Shown piece after piece: positions 26,801-39,000 of a stretch of DNA of 64,000 bases. The translations under genes were made by a program, and so were the position numbers. A model generated the notes under the pieces. The model did not search any database. It was not told the origin of the DNA and was given only the letters and a program-made list of their open reading frames with translations. Position 1 is the first letter of the stretch; every line of letters starts with the position of its first letter. Origin of the DNA: Phalacrocorax aristotelis (Eukaryota > Chordata > Aves > Suliformes > Phalacrocoracidae); contig NC_134283.1 in NCBI RefSeq assembly GCF_949628215.1, forward strand, positions 11,841,638 to 11,905,637. Reading direction: 5' to 3'.

Positions 26801-28699
26801 CTTAGATTTCACAAGCTTTTACCACATTTTTAAGTTTATTCCTGTTATTAATAAGAATATAGAAGCTGTAACAATTTTAAAATTTCCTTAGCGCTTATGA
26901 TATTTCTTAGAACACCCTAATCTGGCAAAACAAATAGTTCCCCATTATTACACTCAAGATGTAAGGAAAACCCAAAGAGCTCTGTTAGCCTTTCCCAATC
27001 ACTGCTAAGTTGACATGGGAGTGATAAAGCTCATACTAAAAAAAAAAAAAAAAGAATCTTAGTTTTAAAAAGCTTGTGTAAGTAAGTCAGAGAAGTTGTT
27101 CCTAGCCAGCACTCACAGAATACAATGACAATGTGAAAATAGTGTCTTTGCACAGAGACTTGTGAAAGAACAGAGAAGCAGAACAAAACATTACTAACAG
27201 AGCTCTGTAAAATGCATATTTTATTTCATAAGAGCTACTGCAATAATTCTCTTCTGATTTTTGACCTTTGTGGGTTTAACACTACAATGCTGTAGCTGGA
27301 GCTTTGGATTCAGGTGGAGACAAAAACCTAAAAATAAACCTGATTTGTTCTAAGACAGAAAACCGACGTCTGCGTAACTTTAACATGCAATTACAGGTGT
27401 GCTCAGGTTCACTCAACTAGCTCCTATAGAGAATCAGTGGATAACACTTGCAGTGTAAATTTAAAGCTAGTAGCAAAACCTGCCAAAAGACAAATCAGGC
27501 AGGTTTCCTGCAGCTTTATATTGCTCCAGAAGCCTTCTTCCAAATGAGTAGATTTCTCCTACTGCTAATTCATTAATGTTACAGTACTGTGCATTACTGT
27601 CAGAATAAGATATGGGAGTTTCTCAGGGTGAATATTATCATTATGGCTTTAAGCAGCAAAAAGCAAGGTGGTTGTGAATCAACCTTTTGAAGGCTTTGTG
27701 GGGTTTTTGCTAGAAATGAGTTTGACTCATTACAGTCGTGTCTAGATGGTTCAATGCAGCTCCACACCGGCAATGCCTGTGCGGGTTCTGAGCAGGCTGC
27801 TGTGGCCAAGGGTGCTGTTCTTTGCTGGATCTAGAGGTGAGGCCCTGTGGCTGCAATAGTGTGGCTTGCTTCAGCTAAAGGGCCGCAGCTCTCAGACTTG
27901 ACTTTTTTGATGGTTTGCAGGCATTTGAGGAGTTTGGGATGGTGATGATGGGCTCCTTGCCTCCAATGTATTTAAAGAAACTGTCCTCTGTAGAATTTGG
28001 GTTAGGCTCTGTGCAGCTAACACAAAAGCAATCCCCAAGAAACAAGGCCAAACAATAAGTGGCAAGGTTGAATGGGATAGATGTCCAGCAAGGGAGCATT
28101 TTAAGTCCAAGTGCACAAGCTTGTCTAATCCTAAAATTTGATTAAGGACAAATAAAATTATATTGCTGGGCAGTCAGAGACTCCTGATAATTTAAGCCCT
28201 TGCCTAGGGCAATCTATGAATATTCAATGTGATGACCTCTCTGATAATATTGTAATCACCTGAACATACAAATCATGGCTTTTTTCAATCCTTGAAGTAC
28301 GGTATGTTTTTCATTATTTTTCGCCTTGATTGACTGGCACACCTTGAACTCAACTACTCAGTGGTTAACATTCCCTGATCACTGTTTGCTGATCTTGGCT
28401 ATGCCTTTCTCATCATAGGATTGATTATTTGAAGTCTGAAGTAGTTGTGTGAGAAACTGCTAAACGGGTTTCAGATTATTGCAGGGTTTTTTGTTTGGTT
28501 TTTTTTGTTGTTTTTTTTCTTAGACAAGACCCCTTCCACACTGTCTGTATTAACCAGCTCTGCTGTCTTTCTCTTTATGCAGGGTTGTGGATTCTGGGTT
28601 CCCACTGCTTATTATTCTGTCAGCTGGGGACAAAGAAAGCATTTGAGTCCTTGTGTCTTTGCACCAGAACATTAAGCTAAACAAAAATACTCATTCACA

Positions 28700-29660
28700 G
28701 TGCCCATGTAGGCCTGTTTCCTGGACTCTGACCTTTCCCACTGATCTACTTCAGACTCTTATCAAGTGGTCCAGGTCTCTCCTGAGGGGCAATGCCCAAC
28801 ATTGACTTAACTTTCCCAACAAAAGACTTGTTGCTCTGCACAGCCTGCAGACTATCCCCTTATTTATGTGTGCATGTTTGTGTCTTTCAAAATTGCGGCA
28901 TTCTTGATTCCCACTCAGTGTAATTTACTATAATTGCTAGATCTTTTTCTAAAGAACTTCCAACTAATCAATTTTTCCTCCATCCTGTATTTCTGCAGTG
29001 GAGTATTTTTGCATGCTCTAATTGAAATGCACCCTATTGTTTGTGCTAGTTCCCCAGCTTGTCAGGTCCATTTGCAATTCTGATCCTGTCCTCCTGCACA
29101 TTTGCAGTCCCTTCTGGCTAGAGGTCATTTGCAAATGTACTGAGAATACTCTATATCATACCTTCCAGGTCACTATAATACGGCATTGAACAGAGCTGGC
29201 TCAGGACAAATCCCCAAGGAATACCTTTGTTTTGTGCATCCTTCCATTCTGACAGTAAACAATCAATAACTCCTCCCTGGCTTAAGTCACCCTGTCTTTC
29301 TTGCATCCACCTACAGTAGTTTCATCTACATTGTGTATCCATAGCTCATATGAAAAATATCATGGGAAGCAGTGTCAGAGGCTTACTAGGTGAAGTATGA
29401 CATTTACCCTTCTCCCTTTGCCACAAGGTCTGCTGCCTTGTTGCAAAATTAAATGATATTGTTTTGACATTATTTTTGCGTGACAGATTCATGCACAGTG
29501 CTGTTCATCTCCTTCATGTCCTCCATGGCCTTACAAATCACTTGTTTATTTGTTACAGCATTCTTGACTACCCTTTTGTTCCTCACTCCGCCATCCTCCC
29601 CCGTGTTCATCTTGGGCACTGTCATTTTCAAGTTGTCCTGTGCCTCCTCCATGAATTCTC
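28700..29660 (-). mobile_element. Ancient, decayed CR1-type LINE fragment
   Basis: The + strand carries, in the right order and spacing, the degraded words I know from the complementary strand of sauropsid CR1 reverse-transcriptase consensus sequences. These include TTGCAATTCTGATCCTGTCC (29071-29090), ATTGAACAGAGCTGGCTCAG (29187-29206), a CCTTCCATTCTGACAGTAAA word (29241-29260), TCCACCTACAGTAGTTTCAT (29306-29325), CAGTGTCAGAGGCTTACTAG (29371-29390) and a CTTACAAATCACTTGTTTAT word near 29530. The pol reading direction is therefore the - strand. The frame is destroyed by indels and stops, so the copy is dead and old. The boundaries are approximate; the part left of 29000 is weaker. The final 3' tail repeat of young avian CR1 copies is not seen. 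Confidence 0.82.
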
Positions 29661-29784
29661 GAAGGTGAACTCCTAATGGTGTCCCCGACTCGTTTCACAT
29701 AACAACCTACAGGCTATTTACCTCAGGAATTAATTGGCTGAAGCAATTGGAAAGATGTAACTTGCTCAAGTACCCTCAAGTCTC

Positions 29785-29816
29785 GGTTGGGTTTGGTTTG
29801 GTTTTTTTTTTCCCCC
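29785..29816. repeat. (GTTTG)n plus poly-T tract
   Basis: GGTTGGGTTTGGTTTGG runs into ten T and then five C. It is the same kind of tract as at 16013 and 59360. It lies about 125 bases past the CR1 remnant and is not clearly part of it. Confidence 0.8.
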
Positions 29817-32800
29817 TGCTTAATGTAGATGGTGATAGTTACTTCCATCATAGGTCTTAATTGTAACCATATACATGGTGTTGACCTTTAGATGGGGATT
29901 ATTGCTCAAAAGAAAGCCTCAAAATCATCAGTTGTACTATGTTTTGTGATTTCACTGACCTTGTTCCACCCTACTTCACCATTTCTGATGCCTGCCATGT
30001 CACGCAGACCAGCAGGGAGTGCAAAGGGAAGATCCTGTGCTGGGGCACACCAGGGGTTTGCTGCCGACCTCCTTCCTGCTGGTCTGGAGTTGCTCAGCAA
30101 TCACACAGAAATAAGTGTGCCGTAAAGTCACTTCCATCCCTTGTTCTAGGTTTATGCTAAGTCAGTGCAGACTAATTAGATAATCTGGCCCTCATTTTAC
30201 CATTTAGGAGGCAGAAGGCAACTGGTAAATATCACAGACAACGCTTGTCTTCATGCCGAGCTGCTCTATTGTGTTTCTGTCGCATGTGGCTGTGTACAGC
30301 GGAGCCAAAGGACCGCAGCTGGGAGGAAATTGCAGACAATGAGTCCTCTGGCCTAACTGGTCATTGTGATATATGGAAGAATCGTGTTAATTTATATAAA
30401 GTGGCTTTTGCTAAGGCTGCTTCTACTTGAATTTTGTTTTGAAAAGAAGAAATTATTCTCTCTCCTTACTGCAGACTTCATAATGTATATTGTATTCTCT
30501 GGTTGGGTCACTCAGTACCTGAAGCATCCCACTGCTTTTCTGCTGCAGATAAAATAGTGCCTTTTGTTTCCCCTTGTTCCAGCCTGACCTCTCTTCTTAC
30601 CCTGCCATCCGCATCTCTCTGATGTCTCAATTTTTGTGGGCCCAGCCAGTGCACGAGGAAGCCTTTGTGGAGGATTTAAAGGAGACAATCTCACAGGTCC
30701 TGACAGCCCCCTTCTGTTTCCAGCCCTTGGCCTCTCACAACTGCAGAGGGGTCCTTCCTCCCGTGTCCCAATTCAGTCTAATTCATCTTCCTTCTAGTAA
30801 ACCTGCCGCGGGAGCCCTCTCACCCTCTGCATGGAGAAATTGCATTCCCCAGAGGGCACATGTGCTAATGACAGCCCAGTCCTCATCTTCCCCAGCTGGC
30901 TGACAATGCTCAGGGAAGTTCAGATTGGAGGATATTTGAGCTGTCCTCAGCATTGCAGCAAATTCCCACCGGAATCAGTCCTTTTTATATCCCAAGATTG
31001 CAATGATCCTTTGGTCCTTGAGGGGTTATAGGCATGGAGTGGGAAGTAATGGGGGGATTTTCAGATTCTGATATGTAGTATTCTTCTTGCATGTATCAAA
31101 ATGTCCCTGGGCCTTGGCAGATGCTCTGGAATCATTCCGCCTGCATCTGCTGCCTGTATTAGGCCATTTAGTCAATATGCATTCACTGTAGAAGTCCAGT
31201 GATATTCATCCTACAGGAGCCCTTCTCTTTATGGGATAACCCAGGGCTCAACATTAGGCCAGAATTGACTCTTGATGTATGAGCTAATGAGAGAGGAGGC
31301 GATTTGAATGTTGTCCTTGCCAAGGGCAGCCTCCTTCAGGAGCACTTGCCTGGAGCGGCTATATCCTTGGTAGGAACTTAGTCTGCCTTCCAGCAGGACA
31401 GGCATCTTCCTGGGGTACAATATAATTTCCTCTCATCAGTAAATATTGTTTTCTTAATTCTCGGGACTTTCTGGCTCTTTGGACCAGGATCCATTCCCAA
31501 ATCTTGATTTTTATTTTACTTTCACAGCCTCTTTCCTGCTACTTAGTGCCTGAGCTGGAAAAAACCCTAATAAACCCTTTACAACTAATAAAGCACTGCT
31601 ACTCTCATCCAGCGCTTTTCAACTTGTGCCTCTGTTGTGTCCTTCTTTACTTACAACTCCTCCACCTCATTTTCTTTCTTATTACTCCTCTCATGCTTGT
31701 CACTTGCCCATTTCAAGATTTTTTCTGCACCTGATAGATCTGGTAAATAAGAATTGGATTGCTAATAATTAGATAAATTTCTGTGTGAAGAGAAGGTTAG
31801 AAGGTCAAGACTAAGTAGTTCTGAAGAAAACTAGTAGGAGTTGATGTATAAATCAGAATTTGAAGACAAATTTATTCCTGTTTGTTTTAAAAAATAAAAG
31901 GACATGGAAGCATTAAATTGTATTGAAAGACATTAATGGAAAAACTAGTAATTTTTAAAAATGTCATGCATCACAAGTGCATTGAACCATTGCTTTTAGG
32001 TATCAAGATACAGTGATGTTCATGGGAAAAGGAGTCATTGATTTATATGGCTAATGAGAATTCATACCATTAGCAAAGATTTAATAAATAGAAGGAATTT
32101 ATAAAATGTATGCTTAAGGTGTATTTATAAGTATATGTGTGTGTTCATTTAGAAATAATCCCCCGCCTTCAGACCATGAAGCAGCCACTGACAGGAGAAA
32201 GTTCTGGTATAAAACACATAGCTGGGCAGTGTGTGGCTGCAGGCGCTGCCCGAGGGACTGCTGCTCTGCCTAGAGCAGTTCCCAGCACCCAAGGCACCCA
32301 GAGGAATATTTCGTGGCTGGTGTAAAGTGTAGAGCATTTTAGGCAGCCTGGCTGCATGTGCCTGTTGGCTTTTTTCAGGATGGTAAATCTGGCATTTCTG
32401 TATTTCAGAGAAGCTTCAAGAGCTCTCTTAATGAGAATACACAAGTAGATGGATTTTGGTTCCATGCAACTTTCAGTATTAATTACACAGAATAAGGCTC
32501 TGAAGGCGTTTGTGCTTTTTGTTCCCAGTGCACAGTACAAAGTCCTCCTGGCTGGGAGAGCTAATATCTGGAAGATGCTTTACTGACCATACACACCTTA
32601 AAACACTTCTTCGTCCCCAGATGTGTATACATTTATACAAATATATGGGCACCCTAAAAAGCATTTTCTCCTATTACCTTGTTTGAATATTAAACATCAA
32701 TATTTTTGTCACTATTTTGCTTTTCATTACCTCTTTAAAGCTGATGTTAACTAGCAAATTAGACTCAAAGCCAACCACAAAAAGCTGTTGCTGAGTGATG

Positions 32801-33021
32801 CAGAACAGCATGGTATTTGATTGGAAATAACCACAACTATCACAGCAATAGCATTGGCAAGAGAGTAATAAAACTAAGTGCATCTCTAGCAGGCTCTACA
32901 TACTGAATGATCTAAGCCTTGTAAATCTTCTGTCATGCAGCAAAATATCAGTATAACTCATTTAGAACAGATAAGCTAATGTAGGGAGTGTGAGTCAGTC
33001 CCAAAAGTGAAAGTGCACTCT

Positions 33022-33046
33022 CATCAGCTGTGGAAAACAGCTGATG
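33022..33046. promoter_or_regulatory. Perfect inverted repeat with two CAGCTG E-boxes
   Basis: The arms CATCAGCTGT and ACAGCTGATG (10 bases each, perfect) are separated by GGAAA. Each arm contains a CAGCTG E-box of the MyoD/Ascl1 class, so the two sites are symmetric and closely spaced. It could be a bHLH dimer pair site or a chance hairpin. Confidence 0.4.
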
Positions 33047-35260
33047 GTGGGTGTATGCTTGTTGCCTTGCTGATCTCTGGGTGCACAGGCATTGTGGGGC
33101 ATCTCCCCATGCTTGGTGTTCTATGGAGCAAATCAGAGACATTTCACCCGAGGCATGTGAGTACAAGCCGATACGGTGGAGGTGGGAGGTGTGTGAAGTT
33201 ACCCCATGGGACTGTTGGTCAGGGTTACTGCTTCCCCACAGCCTGTGCCCTGTCAGAATTGCAGCAGTATGGCCAGCCCGTGACGAAGCTGAGGTTTTGA
33301 CTGTGGAAGCATCCACATCAATAACATTAGAGGAATAGATATTATTGTAAATCTTTGATAAATAGCTACAGCAAATAAGGGGCAGATAAGATGCTGTGAT
33401 AAAAAGACAAATAGGTTACACGAGATACGCTAGGAAGAAAACAAGTTAAATAGCTTTATAAATCACGCCAAGGAGTTATGTGACACAAAAGTTTGCTCTT
33501 TGCTAGAGAGGCTAACGGGGAAATATGGGCAGTACCTACATTCAGGAGAGCAGGACAATGGTGAATGAGAGAAGTGTAAGGAGAGCCTCCAGGATTACAG
33601 GAAATTATTATTGTTTTATCAATATACCATTTAGACCTGGCAGCTTAGGGAGACCTGGGCTCACATCTATCCTTCTGCTTTTATCAATGACTTCAGCTTA
33701 AAGAACAGCAAGAATGTTCACAAGGGACTCGGGGTCCACGCAGAAACTCCAGGTGATGGAGCAGGCCCTGTATTTTGCTTCCCTTTGCTGTTGAAGTTCT
33801 GTGTGCTTCTTGATCCCTCTTGGTCTAGGATCACACCTCATATGCTCAGGGGAAGCGGGGTCAGGGATTTCATCCACTGCCAAGCAAAAGGGTGCATTAC
33901 ACAGCTCCATCCATAGAGCAGCAGAACAAAAATCTTGGTAGGGTCCTTTTTTGCAGGGATGTGGGGGCAGGCAAGTCAGGAGACAAGGGGGGGTGTTGTC
34001 AGGATTTCTGAAAGTCCCTCTGGAGCTGCTGTATTTCATCCCTTTTTATAATATTCTTGAGCTAAATGACACATTGATAAATTGTCTACGATAAATAGTG
34101 TTTTCCAGACATTATCAGACAGTGGGGACTTTTTCAATGATCCTTTGTCACCATTTAAGATCAAAAGGGTTTGTAACCAGTGAAATGGGAGGAAGAAAAA
34201 GCTTCTTGATATTGCAGCAACTGTTTAAGTATCCCATTGTTTAGTTAACATGTTTTGACAGATGTGGTTTCAAGATGCATAGAAGTCTAAAAAAAAACCA
34301 CACACGCACAGAAAAAGCCCTATATAAACCTCGTCAGTTGAGGATTGGAATTTAGATTTACTTCTTGCTGAATAGAGCTATTGTGTTATAACATGGAGCT
34401 AGTGAAAATGCATAGCCATAACAGCACTTGGATTTAAAACACTATATACCAGGTGGACTTGCATGGAGTGATCAGAATACTAAGTGTCACTGGTGGTTTA
34501 CAATGAGACCGAGAGATTATTTGTTTTAGGAAGAAAGATGAGTAGGCCTGCTGTAAAAGCGTGAAGAATCTCTGATTGGGGGACACGTGGTAGACAGGCC
34601 AAACATCTTTCATTATGGTTAAGCAATATCAAACGTTAAAGTTGGATTGCTTGTTCTAGTGATGCTGTTGCTCCGTGTGTCATGGCAAATTAATCTGCGC
34701 CTCTGGCTCAGCAGTAGCTGGGGGGTGAATTTTGGCATTTGGAGTATATTTTATCATTTGTTCCCCTTCTCTGATTTTTCTATTTGAAGTTAGGTGTATG
34801 TGTGAGAGCAGTTGCTCTGAGCTTTAATCCGCTTCAGCATTTGACCCAACATCACTATAATCTTTGCCATGCAGAACAGGCATGGCACAATATTCACCAA
34901 TTTTGAGCTCCACTTTAATAAGGTCTGTGCCACTGTTTGATTTTCCACTTCCTGCAAGCTTCCACTTGTAGTACCTGCTGTGCTAGGGTTTCAGAGGGGA
35001 ACCCCGGGGGACCTTGCCTGTTACTGAAGTTTCAGCTTCTGATCTCGTTCTTGCCTCACTCCCTGCAGAAGAAAGGTGACACGCAAGCATGTCATGCAAA
35101 CATGTCACTTGTGTAGGAATTAATAATTTTGAGCCGTTCCTAAGAAGTACAGACCTCCTAGCCCACAATGAACAGAAGCAATAACAGTACTGCTAAACAA
35201 CATTTGTAAAACAGCAGGTTTTGGCTAATGGAGCTTCCCAGCAGAGTGTCCTTCCTTGTT

Positions 35261-35289
35261 GGCCAGCAGGGCCTTCTAGAAGGCTGGCC
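35261..35289. repeat. Extended palindrome
   Basis: A perfect 14-base palindrome GCCTTCTAGAAGGC (35271-35284) sits inside outer arms GGCCAGC (35261-35267) and GCTGGCC (35283-35289). The two stems are alternatives because they overlap. No function is evident. Confidence 0.7.
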
Positions 35290-38200
35290 AGCCTTGGCTG
35301 CAGGGTTGTGCTGCTGTTACATGTATTTGGCAGAAAACCATACTGGGAAAAGCAGGACAGCTACTGATTTGGATATAACTACAATTGCTTACACTTAAAC
35401 TGAGTTTGATCCTTAACTCTCTGGTAGTATTTAGGTCTCCCTCATTTCTTTAGGTTGCTTTGCTGAGTCTGCCATGTGCTCAGGCCATCTACACACAGAG
35501 GCAATGCTGCAGCTCCTCAGGGCTTACAGCAATCCTGTTAGTTAGGGTTTTATAGGGGGTTTGCTTTTTTCCCCCAAATATATTTAAACATCTAGTAGTA
35601 TCACACTCTGCTTTACTGAGCCAGTAGTGAAGGAACTGAATGCAAGAACAGCAGGAAAAAGGCAGCAAAGATGTGAAGGATTAAACAACAGGCATCTTCT
35701 CATCTTACCAGCAAAGCTTTTACTGAAATATCTTTACAGAAAGGAATTTGAATGCTTATGGTTTTACACAGAGCAACATTAAAAATAAATGCAAAGTGTT
35801 AAGCATCCTAAAATTTCAGTCACTGGGATACTTCAGGCTCTGGCAGTATGTAAATAGACTTTCTGTTCTTCGCAAGACTATTGCAGTGGTTTGGGTATTC
35901 CTGGGGTAAAGGGGAATGGTCCTGATGGATGGAGTCAGGGTGGCCACTGGTGTGTTGTAAGTCCTCTCCTAGCTGCTAACAAAGAGATGCTTGCTGCTGC
36001 TGTTTGTAACCAAGGAGGCTAAGGGCTCCCCAAGGCTCTGATTCCTGTGCTCCTGGCCATCTGTAAGTTTCAGTGTAGCGGCATGACACAAGCAAGAAAA
36101 TGAAAACAAAAAAGCATTGGAAGTCTAGAAGCATTTTTGAAAAATTGTTCCAATAAAATCTTTGATGAATATATTCACTAGTCATTTATGCAGCTCTATA
36201 AGATGAAAATAAAGATGGGAAGGAGTAAGGTGAATCATTATACACCTTATTCCAAATAAATAAAAAAAAGTTGTCAGATCAATTATTTGTCAAATACGAA
36301 TCAAGCAATTTCTTGGTCCTCTGTAGCAGTATGCCAGAGAACTACACTTAGTTAGCATTACCTTGGCTCACCAGTGCATGTTGTCTTGGCCTTGAAATTA
36401 TGTAGGCCAAATTATTAAGCTGCTGAGACTATTCATGAATTTGTTTGCTCATTTTGGCTATGTATAGCTATACAACCAAATAGATGTATGTCGTTGTTGG
36501 TTTTATTCCTGAAGTGTTTAATTTTACCTTATGCTTTCGGCAGATCCTTCATAGCAACCTGTTTGCTGAAAAATAATTTCTGTGAATATCTTCTCGTTTG
36601 CTTCCATTTGCTGTAGCTGATGCCTTGAAGATTTCTGTTTCTTCATCTCCTTTTTACCCAATTTGATTTAGTTATTAGCCTGTAAACGTCCCTAAGAACT
36701 TAAAAAACTCGTCCAGATGGATTGGTGCCTCATTATTAACAGAAATAGCTTTTCAGAATTCATTTGTATGTTTTGCTGGTAGGTTCTGCCCTATTCTTAA
36801 GAGTTCAGCTCTGCTCTAATTTGAGAAAAGACTTTGATTGTTAATTTTGTACCCACATACAGGGATGCTAACTGACAGCATCTCATTGCTTTCCTTTCCA
36901 TTTTAATATACACAGCATTTAAGGCCAAATCAAGCAGAATCACCCACTGACTCTAACTGTTAACCTCAGTGGAAGATTTGCTGAATGAGAATGGGAGGTT
37001 TTGGCTATTCACCAGTTTTGATGCTGCAGAAATATTGGAAGGCCATATCCTGTACCTCCCATGCCTTAGACCCGCATGATGGAGGACAAAAAATCACCAA
37101 AAGGAGGAGATGGCAGGGAGCAGAGCTTGCAAAAAGACTGCAGGGTACGGACTTGGGAAGGAAGGTCTGCATACAGAAGTAGAAAGGAGACTCTGAAGAA
37201 ATGGAAAATCTTTCCAATACCCAGCACCAACAGTATCATCTTCAGAGGCAGTTTCTTATTTCACTTGGCTTTCTCAGAACTTAGGCTCGTGTACATGTAA
37301 TATTTGATGACTCAGGCAGAAATAAGTCTATTTTCAAAGCTAATCTTTGCATTATATATTGAATCCATTATAGATTCTCTTCTATTTTAATGAAAAGCCT
37401 GCATGAATGGCTTAAAAAAAGAAAGAACTTACATCATAAATAGGACTGAGGCAGTTGCCTGAAAATTAGCGTGAATATGTTGCAGTAAACACTGCCCTGG
37501 TCAAATAAATGGTAATACTCATTAGAACTATTCAAAGATCTCAATATGACTAAAAGAGACATAAGTGTATTCTGCGTTCTGTGGCATTTTGTGCACCTTT
37601 GTAAGGGGCAATATTTCCATAGCGCTTAGAGGTTGTGATGCAGGCTCCGACATGAGAGCAAGTCCCACTTGGATCAAGAATTTATGGCTTCTTTCTCATT
37701 TATTTAAAAAAAAAAAAAAGTGTTCCTTCTAAGGAAGAGATGTGGAACTAACATGTAAATGAAGTCCTCCATGAGTCATAAGAAAACGCATGGGAGTACA
37801 TGCCTCCAGGTACTGTATCCTCACAAGGACCTATCCAAAGGATGTATCACCACAGTTCTTCTGGTGGTTGCATGTATAGGAAAAGGAAAAAAAAAGTCAT
37901 AATACTGTCCTCATGCAGTTTTTTCACTACAGACTACTGCTCTATGTTGCAGTCCTCACCTACAGAAAGGAATGATTGCCCAGCAGAGTGAAATAATTGG
38001 GTCAGGACTGTGATTACAGTGTAGTTTTGCTTTGGTAGTTAAGCCAGTATTTTAGCCCTTCAAGAATTTTGGATTGGTAACAGAAATGAGCAGACGGAAT
38101 AAGAACAGCAAATAGAGTAAACTTGGAGCCACTCTATGTATTATTTTTCTATTTTATTTTCTTTCCCAGGGTTTGATGGGCTGTACAAATGTTGCCTTGT

Positions 38201-39000
38201 TGACATTCCCATAGCCAATATGTTTCTTCTGCTTGGTAAGGGAACACACCCTTTCCACTTACCTGCAAGAACAGCATACTCAAAAGTAAAGCTTTTATTT
38301 ATTTACAGGACAAATGGGAAGGTACCTAGAGGAGATCAAGTATGTAGAATGAAATGGCAAGGTTTTCTTTTACATCATAGATGGAGGTGTTTTGCTGTCA
38401 TCCCTCATTTGGAAGATCCCCCTCATTGTGGATATCCTAACCAATCTATCCTCACACAGAACATCCAGGCCTGTGCGCACCACGTTGTCATGGGTACCCG
38501 TGCTTATCCCTGAACTCTGTTCAAATGGAGCCTAAACAATCACATACCCACACAGAGGAAAACTCTATTTTCATCAAAAGAGCTGAATTTGTGCTCATGC
38601 TCCTCTCAGTCTCTCTGCAGAATCTTGTTTACTCTAACACAGTAATATGGAGCCAATCAGCATAGCTGCAGCTTTCAAGTGTGGGGGGAAAGGAAGCATT
38701 CTCCCCAGAGGAGAGGTCTCCTTAAGTAGACTGACTGCTTTGGTCTCATAATCTTGCAGAAATGAAGGACCTCCTGGAAATTTCAGGGTTCTGTCCTGCC
38801 TCCCAACTGCTCCAGCATTGGTGGTTGTGGCTAAAGGACGGACTGACTGCCTACCCACTGCCTGCCAGCTCCTCTCCCTCTCCTAGGAGAAGTGGAAGCA
38901 GCAGTTTGGAAGTAAATCAACACAAAAGAAAGTATCGAGTAAGGATTCAAGCTGCCTGCCCCCCCATTCCACCTACTCTATAGATATTTCCCAGCCTGTG

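Larger units (their letters stand above)
21301..28690. other. Gene-free stretch with candidate conserved blocks
   Basis: No gene can be supported. Blocks at about 23020-23170, 23690-23800, 25840-26000 and 28195-28345 are non-repetitive and rich in homeodomain, octamer or AP-1/Maf-like words. A-rich or T-rich tracts lie at 24439-24457, about 27039-27054 and 28484-28519. The longest open frame in this stretch (about 22140-22610, + strand) has no recognisable domain. Confidence 0.4.
29817..39000. other. Gene-free intergenic stretch
   Basis: No gene can be supported. Features seen are a paired E-box hairpin at 33022-33046, an extended palindrome at 35261-35289 and a run of A at about 37706-37718. 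A block at about 30150-30310 looks non-repetitive and may be conserved. The - strand frame at 33698-34039 resembles no protein I know. Confidence 0.55.

Noticed and set aside
33698..34039. A 113-codon - strand open frame
   Set aside because: No recognisable motif or supporting splice signals. It could be part of a non-coding transcript, but nothing supports that.
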